Below, in pieces: positions 36,169-47,094 of a DNA stretch of 64,000 nt. Both the position numbers and the translations under genes were made by a program. Below the pieces are notes generated by a model. That model made no database searches, was not told the origin of the DNA, and saw only the letters and a list, made by a program, of their open reading frames with translations. This stretch comes from Theodoxus fluviatilis. Its lineage: Eukaryota; Mollusca; Gastropoda; Cycloneritida; Neritidae. The stretch's first letter is position 1; every line of letters starts with the position of its first letter. The stretch covers positions 1 through 64,000 of the forward strand of contig JAWQFJ010028466.1 of NCBI GenBank assembly GCA_034096865.1, written 5' to 3'.

Positions 36169-38116
36169 TCTTAGGCTACCTTGAAAAATTATGATTTTCT
36201 CAAAATTATGAGTTTTGAGAGGACCCCAGTTTTAGACGCCACAAAGTCTCAGCTATGCATGGATGTAAACAATAAACTTGTCAAAGTGGCGGAAAATGAT
36301 GAAAATTGTCATTTATTATGCATGGTATAAACATTTCTTGTGCTGTCAAATCAGCTGATGACCTAATTAATATTCAGTAACTCATAACTTCCCTATTTTT
36401 CATCATAGAAACATAATTCTTTCACCAAATTGCTCCATTTTCATCACAGTTTTATGTTTGAAACGATCCCTATAGTTTTCTATGGATGAATTTCATTGGA
36501 TGATCAGAGTATTATAATGAGCTGAAGGGTCTTATAAGCCAATCAGCGCACAGTTAACAGTGACATTTGGCTGGTGTCAACTTCCGCTTTTCGCGCGCTG
36601 TGTGAACGCTGCAACTGCCGAGTCTATTTGAACGCAGAGTGCAAGATGACGATTAAGAGGAAGTTTGCGAGTGTGCTGAGAAGAAAGAGGCGATTCATGG
36701 GGAATCAGTTCGTAGGGAAAGACTGTGGTGGTGAGAGGAAGTTATCCGAGATGGGGTGAGGCGGAGTCCAAGCTGGAGCAGGCTTGCCAAGTATCGGTGG
36801 CGAGTCTGCGCAGGGTAGTGACACTGACGCTAGTCGCTACTGACAGGGCTGGGCATAGTGACAACAATATTGCCGAGGCAAATAGCAACAATAAAGTTTG
36901 CGGGAGTGCATCTGCTCAGAAACTTGCCTCTTGTGAAGATGCATCAACCTCATTGTGTGATCGTGAGTATGGCTATGCATTTGTAGACTTGGACGTGTTG
37001 TTTTCGTCCGTGAAGGAGTTGTTGTCATGTACAGAATGCCAGGGGAGGGAAAGATAAAAACTTTCTCAGCATTTATGAACATGCCAAAGGCTATGACCAA
37101 TGCAGCATACAGGAATCAAGTGAATGCTCTGAAAGTATCAGCTTCTGCACTTTGTCAGCGTAGTATGGCTGAAGCTGCCAAAGAAATTCATTTGTCTGCT
37201 GACACTGAGCAACATGTTGTGGAGACTGCAGTGTCTGTGGATGGTACATGGCAGGGGAGGGGACACTCCTCCCTAAATGGTGTGGTTTCTGCCATCCACA
37301 TGCCAGAAGAGACAAATGCTGCAGGGAAAGTTCTTGACTTTGCAGTTCTGACAGTAAAGAAAGAGTAGAGGTGTCTAGAAGGCAAGCAGCAGCCTCAGGG
37401 AAGCAAAGACGGAAAGTCCTACATGCACGAAGAAAGGGAAAAGAGGATTGGTACAGGGGAAAAGAGGGGGGTGATCACTACCAAAAGGGTGCATTTCATT
37501 GTGCATGAGGTGTACAGCAAAGTGCTGGTGTGTGGGACTCCAGAAAACTTGAAAATTGCCATGTAGCCCCATATCAGAAGGTGGGACTGGTAACTATTTC
37601 CTTTATTTGCGTTTTTCTCAAAACTATGTTTTTTAAACCTTGTGTCAACTGCCCTGACTACATATTTACATATAGCAAGTAGAAACTTGCCACACTTGCT
37701 ATTTTCAGTTTGTATTATGCAACTAACCAGTCTCAAAGTGATCTGGTGATGCATAGATTAGTTTTTTGATGGTTTTTGAGCTCTAATTACGGCGGGAAAA
37801 CAGTAATAAAAGCACAAAAATATAATGAATTTCTTATTTATCAAACAACTTAGAATTTTAGGTTGATTGCATATGCTTTTGCAGTCCAAATGAAATGGTG
37901 CAAATTTCATTGTTCAGTGTTGGATAGAATTAGAGATATCATTGTTACAAGTTGGGTTGTTTTCACTGGCGGCCATCTTGTTTTTTCTGTAACCATGGCA
38001 ACCAGAAAACATCTGTTTGTATTTTTTTCTTGGCTAATGTTAATATAATACTATCATATAAAAAGATGTGAAATATATGCTAACACAACACATTTTCCCT
38101 TGAGACTAGCCTAAGA
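36169..38116 (+). mobile_element. Mutator-like DNA transposon (deleted) with TIRs and 11-bp target duplication
   Basis: Ends are inverted: left TCTTAGGCTACC, right GACTAGCCTAAGA, with 10 exact terminal bases. ACTTAACTCGG flanks both sides (36158-36168 and 38117-38127). Counting ambiguous edge bases, the direct repeat is 13 bp. An 8-11-bp duplication is typical of Mutator elements, which agrees with the transposase relic inside. Element length is 1948 bp. The region beside the coding relic is AT-rich with no other gene. Confidence 0.8.
36646..37368 (+). pseudogene. Mutator-like transposase relic
   Basis: The N-terminal part starts MTIKRKFASVLRRKRRFMGN, a basic start typical of the molluscan Mutator-like family. 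After a frame change comes EYGYAFVDLDVLFSSVKELL followed by a C-x2-C zinc half-site (SCTEC). After another change come KIKTFSAFMNMPKAMT and then VSVDGTWQGRGHSSLNGVVS, the conserved DGTWQ-RG-SSLNG motif with the first catalytic aspartate. Most of the zinc-binding segment and everything after GKVLDFAVLTVKKE is missing, so it cannot be active. Family assignment rests on these motifs from memory. Confidence 0.7.
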
Positions 38117-38127
38117 ACTTAACTCGG

Positions 38128-38866
38128 TTGAAGCGAACTGTCATTTTTTAAAGAATGAAAATAATTTTCACCATGTGCAGATAAATATTCGTGGAGAGAG
38201 ACATTCCGTATTATATTTTAGATTATTAATGAAATATAAGTAGGGTAGAACGCGTACATGTATTTTAAAAGATGACTTGAAAAGGGCCGGTATGAGCTAA
38301 AGTATTTCATAACCTGTGACCTGTTAAATGTGCCTGAGATGGTGTCTCTGTGTTATTCTCCATTTAGATCAGATGATACTGAAACACAATATTCTCTTTC
38401 CTCTAAAGTGATTTGTATATATTTCCTGTCGCTACGTGGGAACACGAAATTGTCATTTAAAAAGTATTTTAAAAACACACGTAAAAAACATTCCCTCATT
38501 CACTTTAGTCCTCATGATTTCACACGTCGTGTTCACTGGGCAGTCCTGAGAATCCCCAAAATGGATGGAAGACGTCTGCAGTCAAAGCCATGTGGTGTCT
38601 ATTTATCTTTTGGGGACACATGACCAGCAGACCCGTAACTAGCGTGGCTGCCCTGTTGAGATTTTTTCCTATACTCGGGACGGCAACCCCACGGTTCGCC
38701 TTTACCAAAGAACGTTCTTTGCCTTTACGTTGGAGGGAAGTCTAAACCAGTTTTATCATTATGTCATCGAGGTTTACAGAGAAGAAAAGGCTAAGGAATG
38801 GGCATTGACTAGGGTTGGAAGGTGAGGGTGCTTGGGGAGGGTGGGGAGGTGGGGAAAGACTTCAAA
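38128..38866. other. Unassigned DNA
   Basis: Short ORFs only. Nothing supported. Confidence 0.3.
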
Positions 38867-38908
38867 GCGGAGGAGGAGGAGGAGGAGGAGGAGGAGGAGG
38901 AGGAGGAG

Positions 38909-38987
<79 letters not shown>
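38867..38987. repeat. (GAG)n-(GA)n compound microsatellite
   Basis: GAG repeats to about 38912, then GA repeats. Confidence 0.95.
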
Positions 38988-38991
<4 letters not shown>

Positions 38992-40859
38992 TTCTAATTA
39001 GAAAATAAATCACTGATTTGCTATCGTTGTTATGAGAATTAAGATATATCCATGCTTACATCTCCAAGAGTACCGTTACTCGATTACTTAGCAACGCTTT
39101 ATGTTAACAAGGGTCATATAAGGCCGGTCTGTGGCAATACATCATTCTGTGAACCCGAGTCAGACGAAGTCTCTGGTGGACTAGAATGGCAGTACATATG
39201 ATCAGTACTCCATATTTCCTTCTCATCATAGATATTACACATGTACACGAACACAACGCTAACGACATTAGACAACAGCTTCTTGATTTGTCGGATAACA
39301 TTCCTAGCCATGCTCAGCAAAACGTTCATTTTGCAAACCCGAATCAACCCGACAGGATGAGTTTATCACTGGCTGCCTAGAGAAAGCGTCTGACGCTTCA
39401 CGCCGTCATGCATTTATCTCCTTAGCTAAGTAGGATGTTGAGGTCAGCTTCCAAATCTTGTTGGCGGCGGTTCCATGCTATTCCACTCACCTTTACTGAG
39501 GCGGAGCATATGATAGTGGAATGCTGCAAGTCTTGGATCGCTTGTGCTGGTCCCATTCGTTATTCTGCCACTGTTCAGCATAAATATATAACATTCATAC
39601 GCACACAACTACACATGATATTACCACACACATGCTTTTACAAAGAGAACATACATGGTGAATAAAGAATGACTGCATCTTAAGAATAAACAACACGAAG
39701 CCATTTATTGGATCTGACAACAAAGGCAGACGTTACCAGGATGACAAGGAGGCGCAATCCCGTTTGTCCTTCAGTCCATGTTCCCAGTGTCCTAATTAAA
39801 TCGTTGCGAGTCCTCGAAGCAAATATCGGGCAGCAGCATGGCAGCGCCACGTATATGAATGACTCTGTGTTGGGAGAATAGCCCACTCGCTGACTTGCTC
39901 CTCCAAGAGCATTCTGATATCAATCCAAACGGAAATTAACCAACGAGATCGGCCATTCACCATTGTCGCTCTCCTCAGTTCAGGAAAATAGCTTACAGCA
40001 AGCCAAATCCACAAGTTCACAGTTCACAGTAATTTATTTCGCCAAGTGACATCATTTAAAAAACGAGCACGAGGAAAACTAAGTGATGAAGGCTAAAAGA
40101 AACAAAACAAAAAGCCAAACGCACGCATCGCTTACACACCCTAACACGCCGTTTATACAAAAAACATATGGACATTACCCCATGTACCTCACTCACGCCA
40201 CACACGCAGCAGCACACAGACAAGAGATAAGACTGCACCTGGAACCAAAGGGTTAACTGGTAAATGGGGCAATATACAATGAACAGTTAAAGTTACTGTT
40301 TAAGAACTGTTGACAAAAGAGGTACAAACTAAGAATAATACACACCCCCCCCCCCTTTTAAGTGACTGACGAATACATAAAGACAATAAATAATACATAT
40401 GGACAGAGACACGACCACTAAGACGTACCCCCCCCCCCCCCCATCCCACCCCCCGTCACCACATAAAAAGTATACAATAGAACAATACAAAAACAGCCCT
40501 GCACAAGTGAAAGCTACAAGAAGACCAACTCTTCCCCCCCCCCCCCCCCCCACTACACTCAGTAGCAGTCCATATGTCCCAGAGGAAGCGCAAAAGAGAA
40601 AGTGTCACTGTCACAGATGTGGAGAAGTGTGTGCGCACCGCCGACAGGATCAGCGGCGGCAAAGCTGCCTGGGGGGGTTCTGGACAGCGTTGAGCTCCGT
40701 CATCGCCGTGGGGAAGAATGAGTTCTGGAAACGGCATGTGCGAGTTTGGCGACACGGCATTCCTCTCGAAGAAAACTGGTTACAGCTGAACATTTTGCGT
40801 CCGAGTCTTCGTCTTTGGAGAACTTGGTAGACACATGCTGGTGAAGCGCGGCCTTAACA
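38988..40859. other. Intergenic DNA upstream of the carrier gene, with poly-C tracts
   Basis: Poly-C runs at about 40345-40356, 40430-40442 and 40534-40551. A 38-codon frame starting MSQRKRKRESVTVTDVEK at 40576 has a coding look but no identifiable homology and ends at a stop near 40690. No gene is called. Confidence 0.35.
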
Positions 40860-41083
40860 TATAACTATCTCGATCAGGCTGGTTCCCGCCTTTAGTTCAG
40901 TCAATGAGGCGGCTGGCAAACTCTGACCAATGAAAGGCGTCGACCTCGAGAAGAAAGTTTTTGATTGGTCCAAGTCTCTCGTGATCACTCGTAGGACGCA
41001 TGCAAGCTTTTTCCACCGACCCCTACAGTAAACACGCCCGCGAGACGGTTAGTTGGTGAAGTGTTCTCACACGGATAGGCCAC
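40860..41083 (+). promoter_or_regulatory. Likely promoter and 5' UTR of the SLC25A36-like gene
   Basis: Upstream of the start codon there is a CCAAT box (in GACCAATGAAAG, about 40926) and an inverted CCAAT (GATTGGTCC, about 40963) some 35 bp apart. No TATA box sits at a suitable place. GC-rich CpG-containing sequence follows to the ATG. The layout suits a TATA-less housekeeping promoter. The start site cannot be set from sequence. Confidence 0.45.
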
Positions 41084-41127
41084 ATGGATTCTAGTCGGAG
41101 AAATGTCGTTCATTTGGTTGCCGGAGG
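41084..41127 (+). CDS. SLC25A36: SLC25A33/36-type mitochondrial carrier, exon 1
   Basis: First of seven exons (44, 231, 78, 101, 67, 263 and 200 nt; 984 nt joined, 327 residues). The protein belongs to the mitochondrial carrier family and matches the pyrimidine nucleotide carriers SLC25A33/SLC25A36, which exchange pyrimidine (deoxy)nucleotides across the inner mitochondrial membrane for mitochondrial DNA and RNA synthesis. This exon encodes MDSSRRNVVHLVAGG, the start of helix 1, and ends mid-codon at a strong GTGAGT donor (41128). The ATG was chosen because it gives the family's usual short N-terminus before the H-L-x-AGG motif. The three carrier signatures fall at residues 27-32 (PLEVVK), 161-166 (PIWFVK) and 260-265 (PHEVAR). 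The Trp in the second is a hallmark of this subgroup. I cannot tell SLC25A33 from SLC25A36 orthology. Confidence 0.85.
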
Positions 41128-43022
41128 GTGAGTTTTCGCCTTTCAGGCACTCAGTTATAGTCACTAACATAAACGTGTTGTCACTATTACTATTAGTGCA
41201 TGGTAATAATTCTGAATAGACAATAGTTTTTGTATCGCTTGGAGTTAGAATTATGATCGGGCGGTGACCTGCGTCAGTGCGTGTTGTTGTTTCGTGCATT
41301 ATATTTGGTGTGTACTACTACTAGTCATTGTGTTGCTTGTAACTCGCATGATAAACCATCTGCTTGATGGATCATCGAACAATCAAACAAGCATGCTCTG
41401 CTGATGTTCCTAATCTAAATCTGAAAACCGGTGTTATGGCTTATGCTGCAAACGGATGATGTTGTTTTCATCAGACTTCGCTTAGCCATATCTCTCGAGA
41501 CAACTGTACGCTGGAACCCATTTGTTTACATTTGCTTTATTGCTAATTGACTAATCTACTAAATAATCTTGCAGACAATTCTTCTGTCAGTTAGTTGTTT
41601 TGGATCATCACTGTGATTTATTTTGCATTACCACTACGCGAGTATTTCGTCAGTGATCCCGCATGCCGGTGTCCCGTCCCTCGGTTTACGTAAATGTTTG
41701 GAACTGAAAGCGGACAGGCTCTGCATTCGAGCAGTGCATTTTTCAGGATTGACATGCTTTGCACATTGCATCATCGATTGAAACTATAGTATATGTTTTG
41801 CATTATCGCCTGATCTCTTGTATCAACGCGGCTGTCTGCTCGTAATTTATGTGGGTAGTCCTTGGTGGGTACATAAAAAATTCCCAATGAAGTTGAGTCG
41901 AACTCGTCTTGCATGTTATGTGACGTTTTCCGAATTGTTATTGTTGTCCTCTTTGGAAATGTATTACTTGAAGGAATAATTGTTATGAAAATTACCTCTC
42001 TATTGCAACGAATCTTCTGTTTATCACGAAGAGTTTCCCAAAAGCATTTGTCACCTATGCAATGAATGAGGAAATAACTCGCGTGTTTACTAGAAAACGG
42101 GTTTCTGAATCGAGATTTCGAGTGCTTTTACTTGTGCCATATGCAGGTCGAGTTCTCTTGTTCTTGTCTTTGCGTTGTTATAAATGGTTTACTTCTCGAT
42201 GTCTGTGTAGAAATGGATCGTCGATTAATGGTCACTCCTCCAGTTTCTAGTGGCTCGCAGAAAGATTGTGAGAAGACCCCTGCCCTGGCGCGCTATTTTT
42301 AGGCCGCTCACTGTCAGATGTATTTTCCACTCGAAAGTGTCCTAGTCTGGAGATTAAAAAAACAAACAAGTTCCTTCCGTAGAACTGCTTCCTATTTCAC
42401 CATAGACGCCCGCTTGATTATGGAATATGTCATGTGGATGTGTTTTTGGTATATTATAACCATGCATAATCAATGTGATGAAAAATTCAGTAGAGACACG
42501 AAACCGAAATGTCTGTGCTAGTAGACTGGAATTGTTTTTCTTTTTTACATTGCCACCGAGTGCGAATACAATATACTTGTAAGCCCATTCGTTAACTCGG
42601 AAATGTTTTCAGTGTGTAAATTTGTTACTCGAGCCGCTTGCACTTGCAGTAACCCCCGGAAAGTTTTTACCTACCAGACTTTTTCGCCAACATCCATCGA
42701 TCATTTTCTCGTGATCGTAGCTTGTGCAGGTGTGGCTTTGTGTGTTTGAAGGAAGACTGATAGATAAGGCGGCAGTTTTTGATTGACATTTTCACCTGTT
42801 GCAAACATCTGAAAAAGAAGATCAGGGTCAAGAGCATTCAAAGCTAAGAACTTATTGAACTCGACCGTTGACACATCTCTAAAACTATAGATGCTGCCTT
42901 TAGACTGTAAGAAGGGTCGCACAGGTTGGTGGTGTTGATGCAGAGGTCAACACTGTTTTCTGCTGAATTTAACCTGCAATTGTTTGGACACCACTACCAC
43001 CAATCACCAATCACCACCACCA

Positions 43023-43023
<1 letters not shown>

Positions 43024-43076
<53 letters not shown>

Positions 43077-43125
43077 AAAAAGAGAAAGAAAACAAAAAAC
43101 AAGATGACTTTCTGTGTTTGTACTT

Positions 43126-43176
<51 letters not shown>
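43024..43176. repeat. Two (CAT)n microsatellites
   Basis: CAT trinucleotides at about 43024-43074 and 43127-43176 separated by a purine-rich spacer. His/Ser/Asp-repeat ORFs are artefacts. Confidence 0.95.
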
Positions 43177-43177
<1 letters not shown>

Positions 43178-43224
43178 TTGACTGAAGTGGTTTCTGCCAC
43201 GAGTCAAGTAAATGCTTTTTTCAC

Positions 43225-44075
43225 TCACATGCGAAGCAAAAGTGAGTCTATGTACTGAGCCGTGTCGTCCGTCCGTCCGTCCGTCCGGGCGCCGTAAAAA
43301 ACTTAAACGTTGGATTTTTCTCGGAGACTATTAAGTCTATCAACACCAAATGTGGCATGATGGTGTATGATGACAAGGCCTCAAAAAACATACATAGTGA
43401 CTTGACCTTGCTTCAAGGTCAAGGTCACAGGAGCCATAAATGTGGTCTCAAAAACAGTCATTTTTCACATTTTCCCAATTTTCTCCCATGTTATTGAGAA
43501 TGGCGACCTTAGCTACAAGTGGTATATAGGTCAAAGCAAGCCCTATCTTTTGATACCAGTTTGGTTGACCTTGCTTCAAGGTCAAGGTCACAGGAGCTCT
43601 TCAAAGTTGGATTGTATACATATTTTGAAGTGACCTTGACCCTGAACTATGGAAGATAACTGTTTCAAACTTAATAATTATGTGGGGCACATGTTATACT
43701 TTCATCATGAGACACATTTGGTCACATATCATCAAGGTCAAGGTCACTTTGACCCTTATGAAATGTGACCAAAATGGGGTAGTGAACCACTAAAAGTGAC
43801 TATATCTCATGGTAGAAAGTGCCAATAAGCACCATTGTGCTTCCTATGTCTTGAATTAACAGCTTCGTGTTGCATGACCTTGGATGACCTTGACCTTGGG
43901 TCAAGGTCACATGTATTTTGGTAGGAAAAATGTGTAAAGCATTTCTTAGTGTATGATGTCATTGGTAGGTTTAGTTGTTTGACCTTGACCTTGAAGGTCA
44001 CCTGAAGGTCAAGGTCATATAAAAGGTCAAGGTCATATAAAGGTCAAGGCCAAGCATGTGAGTCGTATGGGCTTT
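43225..44075 (+). repeat. Dispersed repeat rich in AAGGTCA motifs
   Basis: Begins around CACATGCGAAGCAAAAGTG, passes a (CGTC)n run at 43265-43287, and ends around CATGTGAGTCGTATGGGC. Between 43400 and 44055 I count about 21 AAGGTCA or TGACCTT heptamers, often as back-to-back CAAGGTCAAGGTCAC. There is no ORF of note. It resembles a repeat I associate with gastropod genomes; its transposon class is unknown to me. Confidence 0.7.
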
Positions 44076-44118
44076 GCCCTTTTTTCTCTCATTGTGTTGC
44101 ATTCCTGTCTCTCCACAG

Positions 44119-44349
44119 GGTGGGTGGCACAGTGGGTGCCGTGGCAACCTGTCCACTGGAGGTGGTGAAGACACGGTTGCAGTCGTCCATTTCCTCCTTC
44201 CAGGCCCCTTCCTTCTCACAGCAGTGCCACCACTTCCCCGCCATGACAGCCAATTTCAGCACCTCCCACGGAACTTTCACCACGCCTGTGCAGCTCATGC
44301 ACCAGTCCAGTCGTCGCCCCCTCTCCCTGGGAATCTACCTCTGCCTCAG
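44119..44349 (+). CDS. SLC25A36: SLC25A33/36-type carrier, exon 2
   Basis: Completes Gly15 and encodes VGGTVGAVATCPLEVVKTRL, the end of helix 1 with the first signature P27-x-E29-x-x-K32. A Ser/His-rich stretch of ~55 residues then forms the first matrix loop. SLC25A33 and SLC25A36 also have a long variable loop here, unlike most carriers. The exon ends with Arg split across a GTAGGT donor. The upstream acceptor is CTCCACAG. Confidence 0.9.
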
Positions 44350-44496
44350 GTAGGTTCAGGATGGGCTATTACCCCCACCCCCCACCCCCACCCCACTCCA
44401 CCCCACCCCTACCCCCAATTTCCCACTCTCACCCAGTCACCATTCCACCCCATCCTGCACTGATCTTGTATCTTCTACCACCCCACACCCACACAC

Positions 44497-44518
44497 ACCC
44501 CCCCCCCCCCCCCCCCCC
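44497..44518. repeat. Poly-C tract in intron 2
   Basis: About 22 C residues following CACCCC-rich sequence in the intron between exons 2 and 3. Confidence 0.9.
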
Positions 44519-44774
44519 TCCCAATTATTTTCACTTTTAAGTGAATGTAGTTTTTCCTCACCATAACTGTTGTCTAATATTAATCCTTTGCCATCACTTG
44601 TTTCTCGTCCACTTTTGTTGCTGAATTGAATGCAGTAATGTAATATTGCTGGCAAGAAGACAGTTTTCATGTACACCTAGTGTACATAGATAGTAAGATT
44701 GTTTTGTATTGTGTTTTGTGTTACTCTGTGTTCTCCCAACAGTTATCCATCACTCATGTTTGTTGTTCCTACAG

Positions 44775-44852
44775 ACACATAGTGGAGACGGAAGGAGTAC
44801 GGGGACTTTTCAAAGGCCTGGGGCCCAATGTTGTGGGCGTAATGCCATCTAG
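44775..44852 (+). CDS. SLC25A36: SLC25A33/36-type carrier, exon 3
   Basis: Encodes [20 protein letters not shown] and on to PSR: the matrix amphipathic helix and the EG-x-x-x-LF-K/R-G motif of carrier repeat 1, leading into helix 2. Flanked by a CTACAG acceptor and a GTGAGT donor, in phase with its neighbours. Confidence 0.95.
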   Translation, partial: THSGDGRSTGTFQRPGAQCCGRNAI

Positions 44853-44973
44853 GTGAGTCTCCCTCCTTCCTTCCTTCCCTCCCTGTTTCTGTATCAATCC
44901 TTCCATTCATCCATCCATCTGTCCATCCATTCACACATCTATTCTTTCTTTGCACAGGAGTGACTGCATATAT

Positions 44974-44995
44974 ATGTGTGTGTGTATTTTGACTG

Positions 44996-45049
<54 letters not shown>

Positions 45050-45050
45050 G
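44974..45050. repeat. (GT)n-(GA)n microsatellite in intron 3
   Basis: GT dinucleotides followed by a short GA run. Confidence 0.95.
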
Positions 45051-46308
45051 GAGCACGCAACATTTTGCTCGATTGGTTGATGAATACCTTTGATTTCTTG
45101 ATCAAATTTAATTTACCTTGAAGTAAAAGTTTTCCACATCTGAATCTCATAAGATTTATTTCACTAAACAGTTCTAATCTCTATATGATAAGATGCTTCC
45201 ATTTCTTGGGCTGAGAAGTTAATTTTGTGACTGCACTTGCTTATCATGCATGTGCAAGGCAAGAGCATTGGATGTGGTTGCTATTTATACACACTCTGCA
45301 TCTTCAATTAGAGCTTTCGGTTTATTGCTATAATAGTAGCACTCAGTGCAAAGGTCATGTGAATGTGTCGGATCTGGTTGCTTTTGTCTGACGCCTTGCA
45401 TCTTATTAGGAGCCTGTGCACCAGTTTCTTGCACTGACAAAATTCAGTAAACTGTTTTCAGCAGCCTCACATGGTTTGGAAGGGTACTTGTGGTAGAGAG
45501 CTTGACTTTGTCTAGCCTGTCTGGTCTACAGTGGAAAACTTCTCAATGTTGCTTTGGCTCAGATCTAACTGGTTTCAGGCAGCTGGGGCAGAGCCAATTG
45601 CTCTGTAGTCTGTTTCACTAGCCTTGGCTGCCACTGTCTTCAGAAAATGATGCAGAAAAAACTAAATTGCTGGCAGACTCTGACTTGACCGAGTCTTAAG
45701 GGTTTTGAGCAGTGTCTTTCCACGTTTGAAATGTCTGTGGGCTGAAGAGTCTGAGGAGAGGAGACTTCAGTTCTAGTGCACTCTGAAGAAGTGCACAGCT
45801 TCCTGTCATGCAGCTGCTGCAGTTAGGCTCTGTAGTCCTTGACCTAGTGGCCTGAAAGCAAGTCCCTTTGACTGGGGTTGAGCTGCTGGGCAACATTTTC
45901 CTTGCTATGGAGCTGTTGTTTTGACCCCGGACTTGGCAAGGCTGTTGAGAGCTGTGTCGGTAGTTAGGTAATAAAGCGTTTGGAAGAATTTGTGCTTAAA
46001 AAATATTGCTGTAGGTTTTCCTTTATTTACATGGTGAGGAATGTTATGCTGTGCAGGTTATAATTAAATCTTGTGAAAGGGAGTTTTATGGATGATTATT
46101 CGGACATCTGGCCTTGTGCATCATGAAAAATGAAAATATAAATCTATGATCTTTTAAAATGAGAGTCTGGGAAATGTGTCGTATATCTCCCAGTTCCAAG
46201 AGAAAAATGTTTGTGCATCATGTGTGAGGTTTCTGTTGGTGTGGTGAAACACATTCTATCATTGGGAACCATTGTGAAGGAAATATTTTTCCTTCTCTCC
46301 TAGATAAT

Positions 46309-46378
46309 TTTTTTTTTGGGGGGTGGGGTGGGGTGTGGGGTTGGGGGGGTGGGGGGGGTGGGGGTGGGGGGTGGAGAT
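46309..46378. repeat. G-rich tract in intron 3
   Basis: Poly-T then GGGGTGG-type repeat. Potential G-quadruplex on the transcript strand. Confidence 0.9.
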
Positions 46379-46950
46379 GTGGGCAGCAGGAGAGAAGGTT
46401 AGTCCATCACAGCAGATCTGGAAATGACTGGCTGTGGCACTGACTGGCTGCAAAGGTCAGCAGAAGGTCAGGTGTAGGTGAACTACTTGTGGTGGAGTAG
46501 ACTGCTGGAGTGGGCCAAACTAGTCCAGCTGTATTTTTTCCAGGTGATGGTGTAGTGTAGTGCACTGCTTTCTGTGTGTGTACAAAACACCTGCCCATGA
46601 AATGGATTTATAGGGTTGGGAGTCCAGAATTCATAGCATGATGCTCACAGTGTTAGTGTATGAAGTCAAGGATGGCTGGGCTAGTTGAGGCACAGTGAAA
46701 AGTTTGCCCTGCCATAGTTATATCACCAAAAATATTCAAATGAATTTCATAATCATAAGCATAGTTTCATAGTTATACACATAAACTGTATTGGCAACTT
46801 CAAGTGCATTTTATTATTGATTGACAACCACCATCTCTGTAGACTTATTACCTCTTGCATGTTGATTGATGCAGGATGTCAGATTATTGCCATTAATAGT
46901 GTGTCACATTGCTGCCAGGTTTAAGAATTTTGTGGTCTTTTTTCCCCCAG

Positions 46951-47051
46951 AGCCATCTACTTCTGCACGTATGCCCGGAGTAAGTGCTTGCTGAACGAAA
47001 TGTTGCCACCTGACACTCCCATTGTCCACATCTTCTCTGCCATCGCTGCAG
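46951..47051 (+). CDS. SLC25A36: SLC25A33/36-type carrier, exon 4
   Basis: Encodes AIYFCTYARSKCLLNEMLPP through FSAIAAG: transmembrane helix 2, the cytosolic loop and the start of helix 3. The AIYF-x-x-Y pattern is characteristic of SLC25A33/36. The acceptor follows a long T/C tract (TTTTTCCCCCAG) and the donor is GTACGG. Confidence 0.95.
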
Positions 47052-47094
47052 GTACGGTGGAGTTAAACATTTTTGTTAAAAATTTAGTTTTTAA

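Larger units (their letters stand above)
41128..44118 (+). other. Intron 1 of the carrier gene
   Basis: GTGAGT donor and TCTCCACAG acceptor. It holds mostly unique AT-rich DNA, two (CAT)n microsatellites and the AAGGTCA-rich dispersed repeat. First introns often carry regulatory sites, but none is proven here. Confidence 0.8.
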
